Notes under the pieces: generated by a model
The model's input: only the letters and a program-made list of their open reading frames with translations
Told to the model about the DNA's origin: nothing
Databases searched by the model: none
Position numbers and translations under genes: made by a program
Shown: in pieces, positions 10,916-22,564 of the stretch
Numbering within the stretch: the stretch's first letter is position 1
How the letters are laid out: each line of letters begins with the position of its first letter
Source: Tragulus kanchil
Lineage: Eukaryota > Chordata > Mammalia > Artiodactyla > Tragulidae
DNA: 64,000 nucleotides
Assembly (NCBI GenBank): GCA_022376925.1
Contig: JAIOJX010000004.1
Span: forward strand, 177,597,501-177,661,500
Direction: 5' to 3'

Positions 10916-11944
10916 GAGTGAATACCTCTCTGCTCAGGCTCCCATTTGACTAAATTACAAACGCTTCAAAGCACAGATGCTGATGGAGTGTTTAAAAGTG
11001 GGTTTGTCTATCTCTGATAAAACTCGTTTATACACACTATCACTTTGTATGGATTGAATGCCTTCTGTTTTTTCAGGAACCTCTGGCCCAGAAGTGTATC
11101 TCAATTTGAAGTTTATTTAAGGTGGAGGAATGTTAATAATAGGTTCTTTACCCAGTAACTGGAATCTGGGGCCACTTTTTTTTTTTTTTTTTATAATGTA
11201 AGAGTTTGGTTTCTAAGATTAGTGTACATGTCTATTTGAGTATACAGTGGTTTTTCAGGAGCTGCTGATGGAAACCATCATCTGTCCCAGTCAAGTCACC
11301 AACCATAATAAGCATGGTCAGTGTTTATTGTATTTGACTGTTGAAGGATGGAAATAATAGTGTGCTCAGGAATGTTTTTGGCTTGTAGTTTTTTTCCAGA
11401 TTCATTGAGAAACAATAGACATCTGTCACTGTGTAAGTTTAAAGCAAATATCCTGATCATTTACACACATTCTGATATGATTACCAAAGTAGGTCCAGCA
11501 AAAATTCATCTTTCTTACATAGATACAGTAAAAAATAAGATGAAAAGAAAAAAGGAAAAAAATTCTAATTGTGATGAGAATTCTTAGGATATAACTCTCT
11601 TGAATCAGCTCTCCCATGTATCATGCAGTGGTGTTCACTGTAGCTTTCCTGATGCAGTCAGGGTTGTGTTTTATGGAGTCAGTTTTGTGTGTGTATCATC
11701 TGTGCTTGCTGGAGCAAGTGCATTGGGTTAGCTGTCTGTAGATAGTGTTTACCTTCTGTGTATCTTAACTCTGCGTATCTTAACTCTGCTGAAGCTATGA
11801 AGACAGTGATAAAATGGTGGGGGATCATTCATTTTAGAAGCATGCTATAGAAACACATCAACAGATGCATGTGGCGGTCAAAATGAGATAATTGAATAGA
11901 TCTTTCGAAGTCATAAATTCAGGAATAAGGTGATGATGCCCCCT
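10916..11944. other. Intronic sequence without a recognised feature
   Basis: Only a 20-bp class T tract near 11175 stands out. The frames 11348-11587 (+) and 11426-11617 (-) overlap each other on opposite strands and are low-complexity, so neither is supported. Confidence 0.5.
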
Positions 11945-14455
11945 GTTGGTACTTTATTCAACACAGTATTGGTGATCTTAGCCACAGTAATCAGACAAGA
12001 AAAAGAAAGAAAAGGAATCTGAGTTGGAAAGGAAGTAAAACTGTCACTGTTTGCAAATGACATGATACTATACATAGAACATCCTGAAGATGCCACCAGA
12101 AAACTATAGGAGCTCATTAATGAACTTGGTAAAGTTTTAGGATACAAAATTAATATACAGAAGTCTTGTATCTGTATACAAGATATACTAACAATGAACT
12201 ATCAGAAAGAGAAATGAAGGAAACAATTATTTTTACCATCACATCCAAAAGAATGACATACTTAGGAATGAACCTACCTAAGGAGGTAAAAGACCTGTAC
12301 TCAGAATAACTTTAAGACACATTGGAAGAAACTGAAGACGGCACAAACACATGGAAAGGTACACCATGTTCTTGGGCTGGAAGAATTAATATTGCTAAAA
12401 GGACCATACCACCTAATGCACTCTATAGGTTCAATGTAATCCCTATCAAATTATCAGGGACATTTTCACTGAACTAGAATGAATAATTTAAAAATTTATA
12501 TGGAAACACAAAAAACCTTGAAGAGCAAAACAGTCTTGTGAGAAGAGCAGAGCTGAAGGAGTCACAGGCATGTTCCTTGACTTCAGAATATACTACAAAG
12601 CTACAGTGCACTGAAACAGACACATAGATCAGTGGAACTGAATAGAAAGCCCAGAAATAAACACCCGCACTTGTCTGTGGCCAAAGAGGCAAGAATGTAT
12701 GGTGGAGAAGAGACAGTCTGTTCAGTCAGGATGCTGGAAAACTGGGCAGCTTCATGTGAAAGAGTGGAATTAGGATATTCTATAACATAATATACAAAAA
12801 TAAACTCAGAATAAAAACGTAAATGTAAAACTGAAGGCCATAAAACTCCTAGAAGAAAATAGAGGTAGACCACTCTGACCTAAATCATAGCAATATGTTT
12901 TTTTGATCTGTCTTCTAAAGCAAAGGAAATAAAAGCAAAAATAAACAGATAGGACCTAATTAGACTTAAAAGACTTTTGTACAGCAAAGGGAACCATTGG
13001 CAAAACAAAAAGACAACCAACTGAATGAGAGAAAATATTTGCAAATGATACAACTGATAAGAGGTTAGTACCTAAATTCTATAAACAGTTCATACAACTC
13101 AACATCGAAAAATAAATAAACCTGATTTAAAAATGGGCAGAAGACCCAAATAGAACATCCTGAAGATGCCACCAGAAAACTATAGGAGCTCATTAATGAA
13201 CTTGGTAAAGTTTTAGGATACAAAATTAATATACAGAAGTCTTGTATCTGTATACAAGATATACTAACAATGAACTATCAGAAAGAGAAATGAAGGAAAC
13301 AATTATTTTTACCATCACATCCAAAAGAATGACATACTTAGGAATGAACCTACCTAAGGAGGTAAAAGACCTGTACTCAGAATAACTTTAAGACACATTG
13401 GAAGAAACTGAAGACGGCACAAACACATGGAAAGGTACACCATGTTCTTGGGCTGGAAGAATTAATATTGCTAAAAGGACCATACCACCTAATGCACTCT
13501 ATAGGTTCAATGTAATCCCTATCAAATTATCAGGGACATTTTCACTGAACTAGAATGAATAATTTAAAAATTTATATGGAAACACAAAAAACCTTGAAGA
13601 GCAAAACAGTCTTGTGAGAAGAGCAGAGCTGAAGGAGTCACAGGCATGTTCCTTGACTTCAGAATATACTACAAAGCTACAGTGCACTGAAACAGACACA
13701 TAGATCAGTGGAACTGAATAGAAAGCCCAGAAATAAACACCCGCACTTGTCTGTGGCCAAAGAGGCAAGAATGTATGGTGGAGAAGAGACAGTCTGTTCA
13801 GTCAGGATGCTGGAAAACTGGGCAGCTTCATGTGAAAGAGTGGAATTAGGATATTCTATAACATAATATACAAAAATAAACTCAGAATAAAAACGTAAAT
13901 GTAAAACTGAAGGCCATAAAACTCCTAGAAGAAAATAGAGGTAGACCACTCTGACCTAAATCATAGCAATATGTTTTTTTGATCTGTCTTCTAAAGCAAA
14001 GGAAATAAAAGCAAAAATAAACAGATAGGACCTAATTAGACTTAAAAGACTTTTGTACAGCAAAGGGAACCATTGGCAAAACAAAAAGACAACCAACTGA
14101 ATGAGAGAAAATATTTGCAAATGATACAACTGATAAGAGGTTAGTACCTAAATTCTATAAACAGTTCATACAACTCAACATCGAAAAATAAATAAACCTG
14201 ATTTAAAAATGGGCAGAAGACCCAAATAGACATTTTTCCAAAGATGAAGATGGCCAACAGGTAGGTGAAAAGATGTTAACATTGCTAATCATCAGGGAAA
14301 TGCAAATCAGAACCACAGTGAGATATCACTTTATACCTGTCAGAATGGCTGTCATCAAAAAGGGCACAAATGACACATTGGCGAGGATGTGGCAAAAAGG
14401 GAATCCTCGTACACCATTGCTGGGAACTTATCAGAACTGGTAAATTTTTGTGTAA
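11945..14455 (+). mobile_element. L1 LINE fragment (ORF2 end), internally duplicated
   Basis: The sequence runs through the end of L1 ORF2 in the plus direction. Around 12045-12065 it encodes LSLFANDMILY, the reverse transcriptase FADD-type motif with N in place of the first D, so the active site is lost. Later parts (caaatcagaaccacagtgag, near 14304) are the ORF2 C-terminal region. Stops and frameshifts are frequent. 1.08 kb of it is duplicated in tandem (duplication 4). A mariner relic abuts its right end. Confidence 0.85.
12075..14230. repeat. Tandem direct duplication 4 (offset 1076 bp)
   Basis: 12075-13154 recurs as 13151-14230, with a 4-bp overlap (taga) at the junction. Both copies sit within one L1, and the minus-strand frames at 12474-12692 and 13550-13768 are identical. 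The copies are nearly perfect. Confidence 0.95.
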
Positions 14456-14459
14456 CCAT

Positions 14460-15618
14460 TGTAAGATTGAAGAAAGACTTTTTCAGCATATCATGCTTTA
14501 TTATTTCAAGAAAGGTAAAAACACAACTGAAACACAAAAAAGAATTGGGAGTAAAAGGTAAGGTAAAAACGGAACTGAAAATGTAAAAATGCAACTGAAA
14601 CAAACAGAAAAAAGCAATGGAGAAGGTGCTGTGACTAATCAAACATGTCAAAGTGGTTTGTGAAGTTTCATGCTAGAGGTGTCTCACTGGACGATGCTCC
14701 ACTGCTGGGTAGGCCAGTTGAAGTTGGTAACAGTCAGATCAGAGCATTAATTGAAAACAGTCAACATCATACCATGAGGGAGAGAGCTGACATACTATAT
14801 GAAATCCCAATCAAGTTTTGAAAATCATGTGCACCAGGTTGGCTGTGTTAATCGCGTGGATATTTGGGTTCCACGTAAGTTAAGCGAGAAAAACCTTGAC
14901 TGCCTTTCTGGATGCAATTCTCAACTGAAGTGTAATAAAAATGTTCTGTTTTAAAAACAAATTATGACAGGTGACGCCAGGTGGATACTGTACAGTAATG
15001 TGGAATGGAAGAGATCATGGGGCAAGGGAAATGAATGACTACCAGTCACACCCAAGGCTGATCTTCATCCAGAGAAGGTGGTGTCTTGTATATAGTGGGG
15101 TTGGAGGGGGTCCTCTGTTAAGAGCTCCTTCTGGAAAACCAAACAATTAACCCCATGAGTACTGCTCCCAGTGAGACCAGCTGAAGGCAGCATGTGATGA
15201 ACAGCATCCAGGACTAGTCAACAGAAAACCCATAATCTTTCATCGTGTAACACAAGATGACATGTTTCTCTGATGACCAGGCAAAAACTGTCACAGCTTG
15301 GCTGGGAAGTTCTGATCCATCTGCCATGTTCACCAGACTTTGCACCTTCAGATTTCCACATATTTCCTTCTTTACAAAATTCCCTTATGGAAAAACTTTC
15401 AATTCCCTTGAAAGCCTGTAAACGGCACCTGAAACAGTTCTTTGCTCAAACAGATAAAAAGTTTTGGAAATAGGAAACTATTAAGTTGCCAGAAAAATGG
15501 CAGAAGGTAGTGGAATGAAATGGTCAATATGTTGTTCAGTCAAGTTCTTGGTGAAAATGACAAATGTATCTTCTAGGTTTTACTTAAACACTGAAGGAGC
15601 TTTTTGGCCAACCCAGTA
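14460..15618 (+). mobile_element. Mariner (Tc1/mariner, Bov-mariner type) relic, 5' end missing
   Basis: The right end ctttttggccaacccagta (15600-15618) is the reverse complement of the terminal inverted repeat of ruminant mariner elements (tactgggttggccaaaaag). No matching left repeat was found; the element begins inside the transposase gene against L1 sequence. This implies 5' loss or recombination after insertion. Confidence 0.85.
14640..15530 (+). pseudogene. Mariner transposase pseudogene
   Basis: Pieces of transposase are readable in shifting frames. KFHARGVSLDDAPLLGRPVE near 14665 is the N-terminal DNA-binding region. LGWEVLIHLPCSPDFAPSDF (15297-15356) includes the catalytic-domain SPDFAPSD block, and CKRHLKQFFAQTDKKFWK precedes a stop at 15473. 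The usual family length is about 340 residues. Many stops and indels break it, including a stop shortly after EIPIKF. It cannot make an active enzyme. Confidence 0.85.
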
Positions 15619-15684
15619 CTTGAACATATTCAGACATTCCCCATGTCAGAGAATATTGTATTCATTTTGCCTTTTTGTTTGTTT

Positions 15685-15830
15685 GCCATTATGAAACATG
15701 TTGCAATAAATGTCCTTTTTACATACATTTTGTTTTTATTTGTATGGTGCCTGTTCTTGGGAATGGGACTGATGAGTTAAAGAGAATACATATTTTCAGG
15801 TTCCATAAATGCAGTAGCCAAATTGCTTTT
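15685..15830 (-). mobile_element. Old L1 fragment (left part), interrupted by SINEs
   Basis: The plus strand (gaaacatgttgcaataaatg, aatgggactgatgagttaaa) is the antisense of an old L1 end. The element resumes at 16513 after three SINE insertions. Confidence 0.55.
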
Positions 15831-15888
15831 CTTTTTTGGCCTCTTTTATTGATCCTTCGTTTTTTTATTTTCATCCATCTTAATTCTT
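15831..15888 (-). mobile_element. 5'-truncated CHR-derived SINE (tail only)
   Basis: Only the tail part of subfamily A remains (ttggcctcttttattgatcc, ttttcatccatcttaattct). AGCCAAATTGCTTTT on the left and TGCCAGATTGCTTTT on the right are a slightly diverged target-site duplication. This supports a truncated insertion, not later deletion. Confidence 0.7.
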
Positions 15889-15903
15889 TGCCAGATTGCT
15901 TTT

Positions 15904-16143
15904 TTTTTTTTTTTTTGGCTTCTTTTATTGGTCCTTAATTTTTAAATTTTCATCCATGTTAATTCTTTTGGCCTGTGTGGGCCTCCCATCACAGTGGCCT
16001 CTCTTGTTGCAGAGCATTGGCTCGTAATTGGACACACCGGTCCAGCTGCTCCGCAGCACGTGGGATCTTCCCGTGCCAGAGATTGAACCAGCGCCCCTTG
16101 CACTTCAAGGTGGACTCTTTACCCACTGGTCCACCAGGGAAAC
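15904..16143 (-). mobile_element. CHR-derived SINE, subfamily A
   Basis: A full-length minus-strand copy: tail at 15904-15960, body with gtgtgggcctcccatcacag, and tRNA head ending gtccaccagggaaacc. Flanks TGCCAGATTGCTTTT (15889-15903) and TTGCCAGATAGCTTTT (from 16146) are the target-site duplication. It reused the target of the truncated copy to its left. Confidence 0.85.
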
Positions 16144-16173
16144 CGTTGCCAGATAGCTTTTTAAAAGACTGTA

Positions 16174-16501
16174 GGGCTTCCCCTGGTGGTCCAGTGGATA
16201 AGGACACCGCCTTGCAGTGCAAGGGGCGCTGGTTCGATCCCTGGCCTGGGAAGATCCCACCTGCCGCGGAGTGGCTGGACTGATGTGTCCAATTACTGAG
16301 CCAGAGCTCTGGAGTGCATGCACCCGGAGCTGGCACTCTGCAACAACAGACGCCACCGCGATAGGAGGCCCGCAGGAGCCAAAGAACAAAGACAGACGAA
16401 AACAGAGAAATGAAAGACCAATAGAAGTGGCCCGCCTGCCCCCCTCCCTCCCCAATCCGACCCCCGCCCAAAATAAATAAATAAATAAATCTTTAAAAAA
16501 A
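16174..16501 (+). mobile_element. CHR-derived SINE, subfamily B
   Basis: The head gggcttcccctggtggtcca starts at 16174. The body has ccaattactgagccagagct and the 3' part gaccaatagaagtggcccgc, then a C-rich block (about 16430-16470) and (AAAT)n/A tail. AAAAGACTGTA at 16163-16173 and 16502-16512 is a perfect target-site duplication. It is inverted relative to the copy at 15904-16143, only about 30 bp away. Confidence 0.9.
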
Positions 16502-16512
16502 AAAAGACTGTA

Positions 16513-16630
16513 ATGCTTCACATGCAGCTAGCCCTGTATGAAAGTACCATTTTCCCCACCTCTCTGCTAGACATAGGCAGTATAAGCTCTTAAACATTTT
16601 TAACTCGTCTAATGGTTATGATGTGTTAAT
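16513..16630 (-). mobile_element. Old L1 fragment (right part)
   Basis: tgtatgaaagtaccattttc and aaacatttttaactcgtcta continue the antisense L1 sequence that stops at 15830. The intervening bases are SINE insertions. Confidence 0.5.
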
Positions 16631-16636
16631 TCGTAC

Positions 16637-16858
16637 CTGCTTGCTAAGTCATTTCAGTCATGTCCGACTCTTTGCAACCCCATGGAGACTGTTATCCAGC
16701 TGGCTTCTTTGTCCATGGGATTCTCCTGGCACAAATACCAGAGTGAGTAGCTATTTTCTTTTCCAGGGGATCTTCCTGACTCAGGGATCAAATCCACGTC
16801 CCTTACTTCTCCTGCACCGGCAGGTGGATTCTTTACCACTGCACCACTGGGGAAGCCC
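16637..16858 (-). mobile_element. Bov-tA SINE
   Basis: The plus strand starts tgcttgctaagtcatttcag and ends accactgcaccactggggaa followed by gccc, so this is a full-length Bov-tA in reverse. Confidence 0.9.
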
Positions 16859-16859
16859 T

Positions 16860-18446
16860 TGATTGTTGAACTTAATTTCTCTCCAATCAGGGCTTTGGTT
16901 AGGATTCTTAACAGTTTGCTGAATATGCCCAACTTCTTTGGACACTGAAGCCACATCTTGAGATGCCGTAACACATGGATTGTAAGGGACCAGGGGATGA
17001 ATACAGTAGTTTGTTAACAGTAGAAAGTTGGGCTTTTGGATACTAAGACGTGTTAATGTGAAAATGTTGTGTAACACTGAGTTTTGCTGAGATGTATGTC
17101 TGTCTTCCCCACATCCCTGGCAGATTACCTCAGAGCAGAGATTACCTTTCTAGGAATGTTTAGCGTAGTGGTAAGTAGGTCACATTTGAGGAGGAATTGT
17201 ATTTTATATGCCATCTTGTATCAGGGAATTGATGCCATAATGTAGTAAAATTTTCGTTGTGAATAATGTTTTTAGCTTTCTAATTAATCATTGGATAGTA
17301 ATGATAGGTGCCATGTATTGACTGCTTCCCTAGGAGTAGGTACTTTAAATAATCATCTCATTGACCACTGCATTTACCACTGCACCACCTGGCAAGTGCC
17401 AACTCCAACAGCGGTCCTTCAAGTTAAGTAAAATTTTGCCTTGAAAGGAACTGGAACTCAGCTGGTAAATGCTAGAGCTAAGGTTCATGCCTTCAACTTC
17501 AGAGCACCTGACTATTAAAATTATTCAGTATCTTGATTAGATACAGTGTGAAAGAGCTTGGATAAGACTCATGAATACGTTTTCAAACTTTACCATAAAT
17601 ACAGACCATTGCCGTCTAAACCTGATCAGAACCAGGGGCTAATTTGAGTTTGACCTTTGACCACTTTTCTTTGTCTGGGGTCTGGTGAGGATGACAGCAT
17701 TGGTAAGTGTTCAGTCATGAGTGAGCATCTGGTTGAAAGATAGTGGGCTAGACGCCGTGGGTATTTGATGATGTTTACTGAGTATCTGTTGGATAGAGGC
17801 CTGTTTTATTTTACGGTGGAGGAAGAAGATGCTAACCCTTTCCTTCAAAGAGTTGAACCTTCATTGAAGATAGACTTGGTCATTATACTTCCGAATAAGA
17901 GAAGATGTTATGCTGAAGGTACACCAGGTGAAGTGACCAGAGATTTTAGAGGTCAACGAAGGAAGGTTTCTTGGAGTATTTAAGTTTTGAGCCAGGGTTT
18001 TAAGATGATGGATGTGAACAGGTGACAGATATGAGTTTCCTAAAAGATAGTATACTCAAAGTCAATTTGAACTTGGAATGTTTCATAATTTTAAAGAGTT
18101 CCTTGTCATACATCTTGAGATTCTAAATTGAGAATTCTGTTTGATCGAATCCATTTCTAGTTTTGCACTTAGTTAAATGACTGCTTTGTTATGCTTACCC
18201 TTGCCATTTTGATTGCTTGAATATTAGGGGATGAAGTTATATAATATCTGGATTCAGAAAACAGTTTTTAGTTCTCTGTTGCTTTTCATAAAAATACAAG
18301 GTTTAGAGGTAATTTTAGTTGTTCTTTACCACTCACCTAGTTTTACTAATCAGAAAAGTTACCGTTTCATTTTAAGGTCTAATTAAAAAAACTTTATTTC
18401 TAAATTAGTCGTTTGAAGTATGAATAGTATTACATTGTATGTTCCT
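16860..18446. other. Intronic sequence without a recognised feature
   Basis: AT-rich, no repeat family identified with confidence. The 72-codon frame at 17765-17983 has no recognisable domain. Confidence 0.5.
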
Positions 18447-18650
18447 GTGTTGTTGGTGTTTAGTTGCTTAGTCATATCTCACTCTTTGCGACCCAATGGA
18501 CTACTGTCCACCAGGTTCCTCTGTCCATGAGATTCTCTAGGCAAGAATACTGGAGTGAGTTGGCATTTCTTGTTCCAGGAAATCTTTCTAATCTAGGGAT
18601 CGAACCCACATCTCTTTCATCTCCTGCATTTCAGGCGGGTTCTTTATTAA
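18447..18650 (-). mobile_element. Bov-tA SINE
   Basis: Reverse-oriented Bov-tA: gttgcttagtcatatctcac, gcaagaatactggagtgagt and agggatcgaacccacatctc appear in order. The tRNA head end is eroded. Confidence 0.85.
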
Positions 18651-18887
18651 TAGTTCTTATCTAACTGTAACTGAATCTTTTCAGTGGGCCTCTAGAGCTT
18701 CAGTTTTGTTTTGTTTTGAAGTATCCTGAGAAATGTTGATACCTTCTTTGCAGTACAATTTTGATAAATTTTGTTGTTGTTGAATAGGTTAAGATGTTTG
18801 ATGCGGGACTCTACTCTTTTTTAAATTATGAAGCATTCAAAATTGGATTGGACTCTTGTGTACAAGGAGCTCAATAAACGCTATCTT

Positions 18888-18993
18888 AGGGACTTCCCTG
18901 GTTAATAAGACTGAACTCCCAGTGCAGGGGTGGACAGGTTTGATCCCTAGTCACGAACTAAGATCCCCCATGTTACAGGGCATGGCCTGAAAT
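18888..18993 (+). mobile_element. Short CHR-type SINE
   Basis: gggacttccctggttaataa, then ccagtgcaggggtggacagg and gaactaagatcccccatgtt match the short CHR-type head and body, with a short A-rich end. TATCTTA flanks both sides. Confidence 0.75.
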
Positions 18994-20639
18994 AAAACAA
19001 ACTTAGTATCTTAAAGGACTAAGACTTCGTCCAGCTCCCAAATTACTGGCACCAGGTTGTTCAGTGGCTGCCCCGTGTGTACTGTCCTCAGATTGGAGCC
19101 CGTGTGTGTCTTTGTGGACGAGAGGGTTGATGTCTGTGAAACAACGTGTGACGCTGGTAGATGAGTGGCTGCTGGGCGCCTGGAGGTTCAGGGAAGAGGT
19201 CTGGATTGGTGGAAGAGTTAACATGCTGTGTACTTATGCCTCAGTGGAGAAAGGTGAAGGGAGGTGGCTTTGTGCTGGAGGAGTTCTGGCACCTTTTGAC
19301 TTTGAAAGATACGAAGAATCAAAGACGGTGAAGTAACGTGAAGGAGCCTGCAGGAATGTAGTTTGACAGCATGCGATAGTTTTTTTGCCCCGAAAATGTG
19401 CACTAATAATTTAGTTGCCAGTTTATACTGTGGGCAGCTTGTTTGGCGGGTGGCATCTGGGCCAGCGAGGGAGAGCAGATGGTGGTGTGCGATAGGCTAG
19501 CACAGGCAGTTACGGGGAAGCACAGACTCTTGGGTTTCTGCCTCATTAGCTCAGCGCTCCTGTACCTAAGGGCAAGAACCTGCCCTTGTGGTTTCTTTAG
19601 GCTCTTCTTGCTAATACACAGCGCAGGCTGGAGACCTTGAAGCTGAGTGGAGCCCAGCGGGGATGCTCAGTGTTGAGAGGCTGCTCCAGTTGCCGCTCCC
19701 CGTGCACGAATGACAGGGAGGAGGCTGGAGGAGACCAGCAGGGGAAAGGGTGTCCTCTGGGGAGGTGGGCGTCATCTTGGGCTTCCTGGAAGATGACAGG
19801 TACCTACAGGGGACTGTCTAGGTAAAGGAGGCTAAACCTCTGATGAGAGAGGGAGATGTAGAAGCTGGCACTCTTTTAAGATGTACACTTTTACTTCAGT
19901 TTAAGAAAAAATGTAAACTGTACTTGAAATTCCTCTATTGGAGCTCAAGTATCAATGAAATTTAAGGAGGAGAGTTTCCATAAAATCCTTGGGGCCTTTA
20001 CAATCTAGGTCCCAAGGAAGACCGTTTCTCTTTGTGTTGTACAAAGTTGTTTGTAAAGACTAAACATTTTTAAAAGACGGTTAAAACATTTCTAAGTGTG
20101 TGATTAAAGGGAAGAAGCATCCTCTTATTTTTTTTCTCAAGAAAGGTTAACTGGTATGCTTCCTTCTCCTCAAGGCATGAAAGCGCTTCTTCCACCTCGG
20201 CTAAGCTCTGCAGGACGCTGTCCGCCTGGTGGCACCCAGTGTGCAGACGCCTTAGCCCTGCTCTCCCTCGTCCCTGGCCTTCACATGACTCAGTGTTAGT
20301 CAGAGTCCCAGCGAGGAATCCCAGGGGAGGTTGTGATGGGCTCCCTTTTTTGGGTGGTGGTTTTTCTTTCATTTACTAGGTCTTGTAATGTAGGCAGATA
20401 TTAACAGTTTGAGAAATCCTAAAGGAATGTTAGTTCCAAGCATGACACCTTTACAAGAAAACAGTTGTGAATTCACTGAAATATGAATTTAGTGCTGTAA
20501 AAGAGATCCTTTTTATACCTCGTTCTCCGTATTTTCTCCTCTGAGTAATTTTGTCTGTCTAATGAGAGATCGTAGCTGCCCTAAAGACCAAAGTTAAATG
20601 GTAACAAAAAGAACCATTTGCTGAACGTTTTCTGTACCC
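18994..20639. other. Intronic sequence without a recognised feature
   Basis: Moderately GC-rich around 19060-19830. Several frames of 60-100 codons (19064-19336, 19443-19640, 20070-20372) occur, but they overlap other frames and show no domain or splice context. None is called a gene. Confidence 0.5.
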
Positions 20640-20860
20640 GTGACATGCTGACTATTGATTGATTGTCTCTCTACCTTCACCCCAAAACCACAAGAACTTG
20701 GTGATGGTACCCCCATTTTCAGGTGGGATGAAAGCTCAGAGAGGTTCAGTGACTCAAAGCCAGACTGGTGGTAGGTGTAAGAGCAAGAGTCTGAACACAG
20801 ATCCCCCGGGTTCCCAGGGCAGAGCTCTCATCCTCCTGTCACGCAGCCTCTGTCCTGCCT
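20640..20860 (-). mobile_element. MIR SINE
   Basis: The plus strand has cccccattttcaggtgggat, aagctcagagaggttcagtg and aacacagatcccccgggttc, the antisense MIR order. Confidence 0.75.
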
Positions 20861-21239
20861 CAGAGGGTCGAGGATCTCAGCAGGTCACGGACGGGAGGAA
20901 GAGCAGCCTCGCTCTCCTGCCTGCTTTGGTGGTTCCTTTGTTTACTGACCATATCTCCCCTCTTCCCCAGCACCCAGTATGTGTGTAATGCGCCCTCAAT
21001 AAATATTTACTAAGTGAACAAGTGTGTACAGTTAGCCCTGGAAAATGGAAGTAAACTGACATTTTTGTTTGTAAAGTGTTTGCAAGTATAGGCTATATTT
21101 GTAAATATAGGAAAGTACATCTTAGACTGATAATAATCAGGTTTATTTGTGGCACATATAGATACCTGAGTGAGAATAAAACTCTTATTAGAGTTCTCTT
21201 AGGATTCCTGGAGGTTGTCAGTAGCCTGAGCGCTCATTC

Positions 21240-21660
21240 CCCTCTTCCTAACCAGCCTCCCCACTGCTCGATTCTCCTCATTTCACACTGCTGTCAGATG
21301 GCCCGTTCTTCCTCTCTCTCCTCCATTGCCTAAGAAATTGTTTTTATCACACCTTTGCTTTCGTGCATCCCACTCCTTTTGGCTGGAATGCCCTTCCCCA
21401 TCTTTTTTCGTTTTTACTTAAAAAAAAAAAAAAATCAGATCTTGGCTCAGGTGCCTCCTCTGACTCCTTTGAACCTAGGTAAGTCTCCTCTTTGCGTTAC
21501 TTCAGAGCACTTGCCATTCTGACAATCATATGATGGGGAACACGGCTCTATTTCTTTGAACAGCCTGTGTTGTAAGCTCCATGTGGGGAGCGACTTGAAT
21601 GTTTTATGTGTCAGCACCATGGTGCCTGGTTTGTGATAGGCAGACAGTAACATGCAGTGA
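21240..21660 (+). mobile_element. L2 LINE 3' fragment
   Basis: tcatttcacactgctgtcag, tttggctggaatgcccttcc, ttggctcaggtgcctcctct and taagctccatgtggggagcg follow the L2 3' end. A 15-base A tract lies in its middle. Confidence 0.75.
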
Positions 21661-22019
21661 AAAATAAAATACATGGTGTAGCTTTCCCAGTCCCACCATA
21701 TGTCTTACAGAACTGTTGCATTTTAGAGATGGAGCCCGTCGGCGCTCCCCCTCCCACTTGGAGATGAGGATGGTGCCCTGTAGTCCTACAGCCAAGTGGT
21801 CAGTAAGTCGCCACACAGCTGAGAAACAGGGCTCCCGAGTTCTAGGCCAGGATCTTTTCTTTCATTGTTTTTCTAAAAAAGAATTTTTTTTTTGCTTATT
21901 ATAAAGGCAGTAGTTATTGAATGTGGAAAATTTAGAAGCTGTAGATAAAAGGGCAAACGTGAAGGTAGAAGCAGCCGAATCCTGCCACACTCCAGATGTG
22001 CTCGTTTGTGTGTTGCTAA

Positions 22020-22560
22020 CTGTGGGGATGGCAGCTTACATTTGCCAGACCTTACGCTTAGGACAGGCACTGTCATCAGTGCTTTGTGCGTATTACATCA
22101 TTTATGATAGCAGCCCCATGGGATGGATACTGTTAGCCCCGTTTTCCAGATGAGGAAGTGAAAGTATAGAGATGCTAAGTATCTCAAGGTCATACAGACA
22201 GTAAGTGGTAAAGAGAGCCAAGATTTAAACCCAGGCAGGGGCTTCCCCGGTGGTCCAGTGGGTAAAGAGTCCGCCTTGCAGTACAAGGAGCACCAGTTTG
22301 ATCCCTGGCCCGGGAAGATCCCACATGCCAAGGAGCGGCCGGCCTAGTATGTCCAATTACGAGCCAGTGCTCTGGAGCGCATGTGCCCAGAGCCCATACT
22401 TTGCAATGAGAGGCCACTGCAATGTGAGGCCCACACATACCAAAGCATAAAGATGAATGAAAAATAAATGATGACTTAGACCCCCCGCAAAAAAGTTATA
22501 AACCCGAGCAGTCTACCTCTAGAGCTTATATTCTTAACTGTGATTTCATTCTGCCTCTAT
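22020..22560 (-). mobile_element. MIR SINE interrupted by a CHR-derived SINE
   Basis: The left part (agccccgttttccagatgag to gatttaaacccaggcag) and the right part after 22497 (agcagtctacctctagagct) are one antisense MIR. It is split by the insertion at 22239-22496. Confidence 0.7.
22239..22496 (+). mobile_element. CHR-derived SINE, subfamily A
   Basis: The head ggggcttccccggtggtcca, the middle gtatgtccaattacgagcca and the end gaggcccacacataccaaag are typical. AAACCCAGGCAG before and AAACCCGAGCAG after form the target-site duplication inside a MIR. Confidence 0.85.
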
Positions 22561-22564
22561 GCAT

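Noticed and set aside
12075..14230. Intact L1 reverse transcriptase
   Set aside because: Frames are broken, the catalytic FADD-type motif reads FAND, and the region is internally duplicated.
15989..16471. 160-codon minus-strand frame and similar frames in other SINEs
   Set aside because: These are translations of the CHR-derived SINE. The same peptides recur at every insertion with frameshifts between copies.
22261..22330. tRNA gene candidates at SINE heads
   Set aside because: The A and B box-like parts come from tRNA-Glu-derived SINE heads. They are followed by SINE bodies, lack a complete cloverleaf, and are flanked by target-site duplications.
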